Source of the DNA: Serratia liquefaciens ATCC 27592
GTDB taxonomy: Bacteria > Pseudomonadota > Gammaproteobacteria > Enterobacterales > Enterobacteriaceae
Reading direction: 5' to 3'
Length of the DNA stretch: 64,000 bases
NCBI RefSeq assembly: GCF_000422085.1
Contig: NC_021741.1
Coordinates: forward strand, 2,418,001-2,482,000
Under the pieces are notes generated by a model. The model ran no database searches and had not been told where the DNA came from. It was given only the letters and a program-made list of their open reading frames with translations. Shown piece after piece: positions 63,138 to 64,000 of this stretch; position 1 is the stretch's first letter, and the number at the start of each line of letters is the position of its first letter. The translations under genes and the position numbers were made by a program.

Positions 63138-64000
63138 ATGAGTCATTCATCCCAACCTCTGCGTGTTGGTCTGATCGGTGCTGGCAGAATGGGCACTTTC
63201 CATGCGGAGTCGTTGGCACGGCGCGTGCCGGGTGCGGTGCTGGCGGCGGTGGCCGATCCTCTGCCGGGGGCGGCGCAACGGCTGGCGGAACGTTTGGGCG
63301 TTGAAGCCTACAGCGATTTGCAGGCGATGCTGGACAACCCGGCTATTGATGCGGTGGTAATAGCATCTCCGGCCCGCACCCATGCGGAGTGGGTGATTGC
63401 AGCGGCACAGGCCGGTAAGCATGTGTTCTGCGAAAAGCCGATGGCCATCACGCTGGATGAGGCAGACAGCGCCATTGCCGCCGCAAAACGGGCGGGCGTG
63501 GTTCTGCAGGTCGGATTTAATCGCCGTTTTGTCAGCGGATTTGCCGCCGCCATCGCCGCCGTAAAGGCGGGTGAGAATGGCACTACGCAGTTATCCCGTT
63601 CGGTGACGCGCGATCCCTTGCTACGGGATCCGGCGCCTATCCCGGCGTGGACCATCTTTCTTGAAACCTTGATTCATGATTTCGACACCTTGCTGCATTT
63701 CAACCCTGGCGCCAGGCCGGTAGAGGTGTATGCGTTGGCGGACGCCCTGGTGCGGCCGGACTTCAAAGACAAAGGGCTGCTGGACACCGCCGTGGTCACC
63801 ATTCGCTTTGACAACGGGGCAATCGCCACCGCCGAAGCCAATTTCCAGGCGGTATACGGTTACGACGTACGCGGCGAGGTGTTTGGCAGCAAAGGCATGT
63901 TGCAGGCGGGCAATATCAACCTGAACAACTGCGTGCGTTATCACGCCGGAGGCATCGCCATAGAAACCTCGCGGCAGGACACCGATCTGCTGCGTGACGC
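63138..64000 (+). CDS. Gfo/Idh/MocA-family oxidoreductase, inositol 2-dehydrogenase-like (cut by window end)
   Basis: The first 287 codons of an NAD(P)-dependent dehydrogenase; the gene runs off the window. It begins with the Rossmann motif VGLIGAGRMGTFHAES and has the family EKP motif (HVFCEKPMAI), then VGFNRRFVSGF and the catalytic region ETLIHDFDTLLHF. This pattern is common in myo-inositol 2-dehydrogenases (IolG) and related sugar oxidoreductases. It is driven by a sigma54 promoter and, from the repeats at 62978-63003, probably by the divergent activator. AAGGA precedes the ATG. Confidence 0.9.
   Translation, partial: MSHSSQPLRVGLIGAGRMGTFHAESLARRVPGAVLAAVADPLPGAAQRLAERLGVEAYSDLQAMLDNPAIDAVVIASPARTHAEWVIAAAQAGKHVFCEKPMAITLDEADSAIAAAKRAGVVLQVGFNRRFVSGFAAAIAAVKAGENGTTQLSRSVTRDPLLRDPAPIPAWTIFLETLIHDFDTLLHFNPGARPVEVYALADALVRPDFKDKGLLDTAVVTIRFDNGAIATAEANFQAVYGYDVRGEVFGSKGMLQAGNINLNNCVRYHAGGIAIETSRQDTDLLRD

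Overview
The window reads as chromosomal DNA of an enterobacterium, most likely Serratia (S. liquefaciens/proteamaculans/plymuthica-like). Evidence: GC-rich coding DNA; two secreted serralysin proteases with an Inh-type inhibitor gene; close relatives of Escherichia coli MdtG, YqhA, OsmB, YjcB and HcxA/YbdH; and a bgl operon with its antitermination leader. No rRNA, tRNA, CRISPR array, insertion sequence or phage gene was seen. Both end genes are cut by the window.

Layout. 1-3524: a molybdenum hydroxylase with [2Fe-2S] subunit and tri-haem cytochrome c, facing a Tat-exported bicupin. 4.0-8.3 kb: beta-glucoside PTS operon with CRP site, RAT antiterminator and terminator. 8.3-10.4 kb: LysR regulator divergent from a split ChrA transporter. 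10.4-12.8 kb: protease inhibitor divergent from serralysin 1. 12.9-17.1 kb: hydrolase, then a PhyH dioxygenase/SDR pair divergent from a LacI-type regulator. 17.2-20.7 kb: three-subunit GMC dehydrogenase. 20.9-26.9 kb: DMT exporter, AraC regulator, VOC protein, a secreted MoaF-like/NTF2-like pair, MdtG and a GNAT. 27.1-34.1 kb: RpiR regulator plus ddpXABCDF-type D-Ala-D-Ala dipeptide operon, then an LpxA paralogue. 35.2-40.6 kb: YjcB, tandem paralogues of PBP2 and PBP3, OsmB and an unknown 44-aa membrane protein. 40.7-46.0 kb: an ABC-monooxygenase-MmgE/PrpD operon resembling the Bacillus subtilis yxe sulfur-compound operon. 46.2-53.2 kb: LysR remnant, hydrolase, MFS exporter, VOC protein, sugar-type binding protein with a beta-propeller protein, HcxA, and a ribbon-helix-helix regulator. 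53.2-55.3 kb: spermidine-synthase-like protein, FabZ paralogue, YqhA. 55.5-60.9 kb: serralysin 2, a Fur-boxed TonB haem-type receptor, a lone HmuT-like protein and a SelW-like protein. 61.0-64.0 kb: sigma54 activator divergent from a Gfo/Idh/MocA dehydrogenase with a clear -24/-12 promoter and tandem upstream repeats.

The common theme is an accessory repertoire for a free-living or host-associated life: periplasmic oxidation of alcohols and aldehydes, plant glucosides, peptide and organosulfur scavenging, secreted proteolysis coupled to iron or haem capture, and a second elongation/division PBP set. The strongest leads are the PBP2/PBP3 paralogue pair, the yxe-like operon lacking its acetylation genes, and the LacI-controlled PhyH/SDR pair of unknown substrate.
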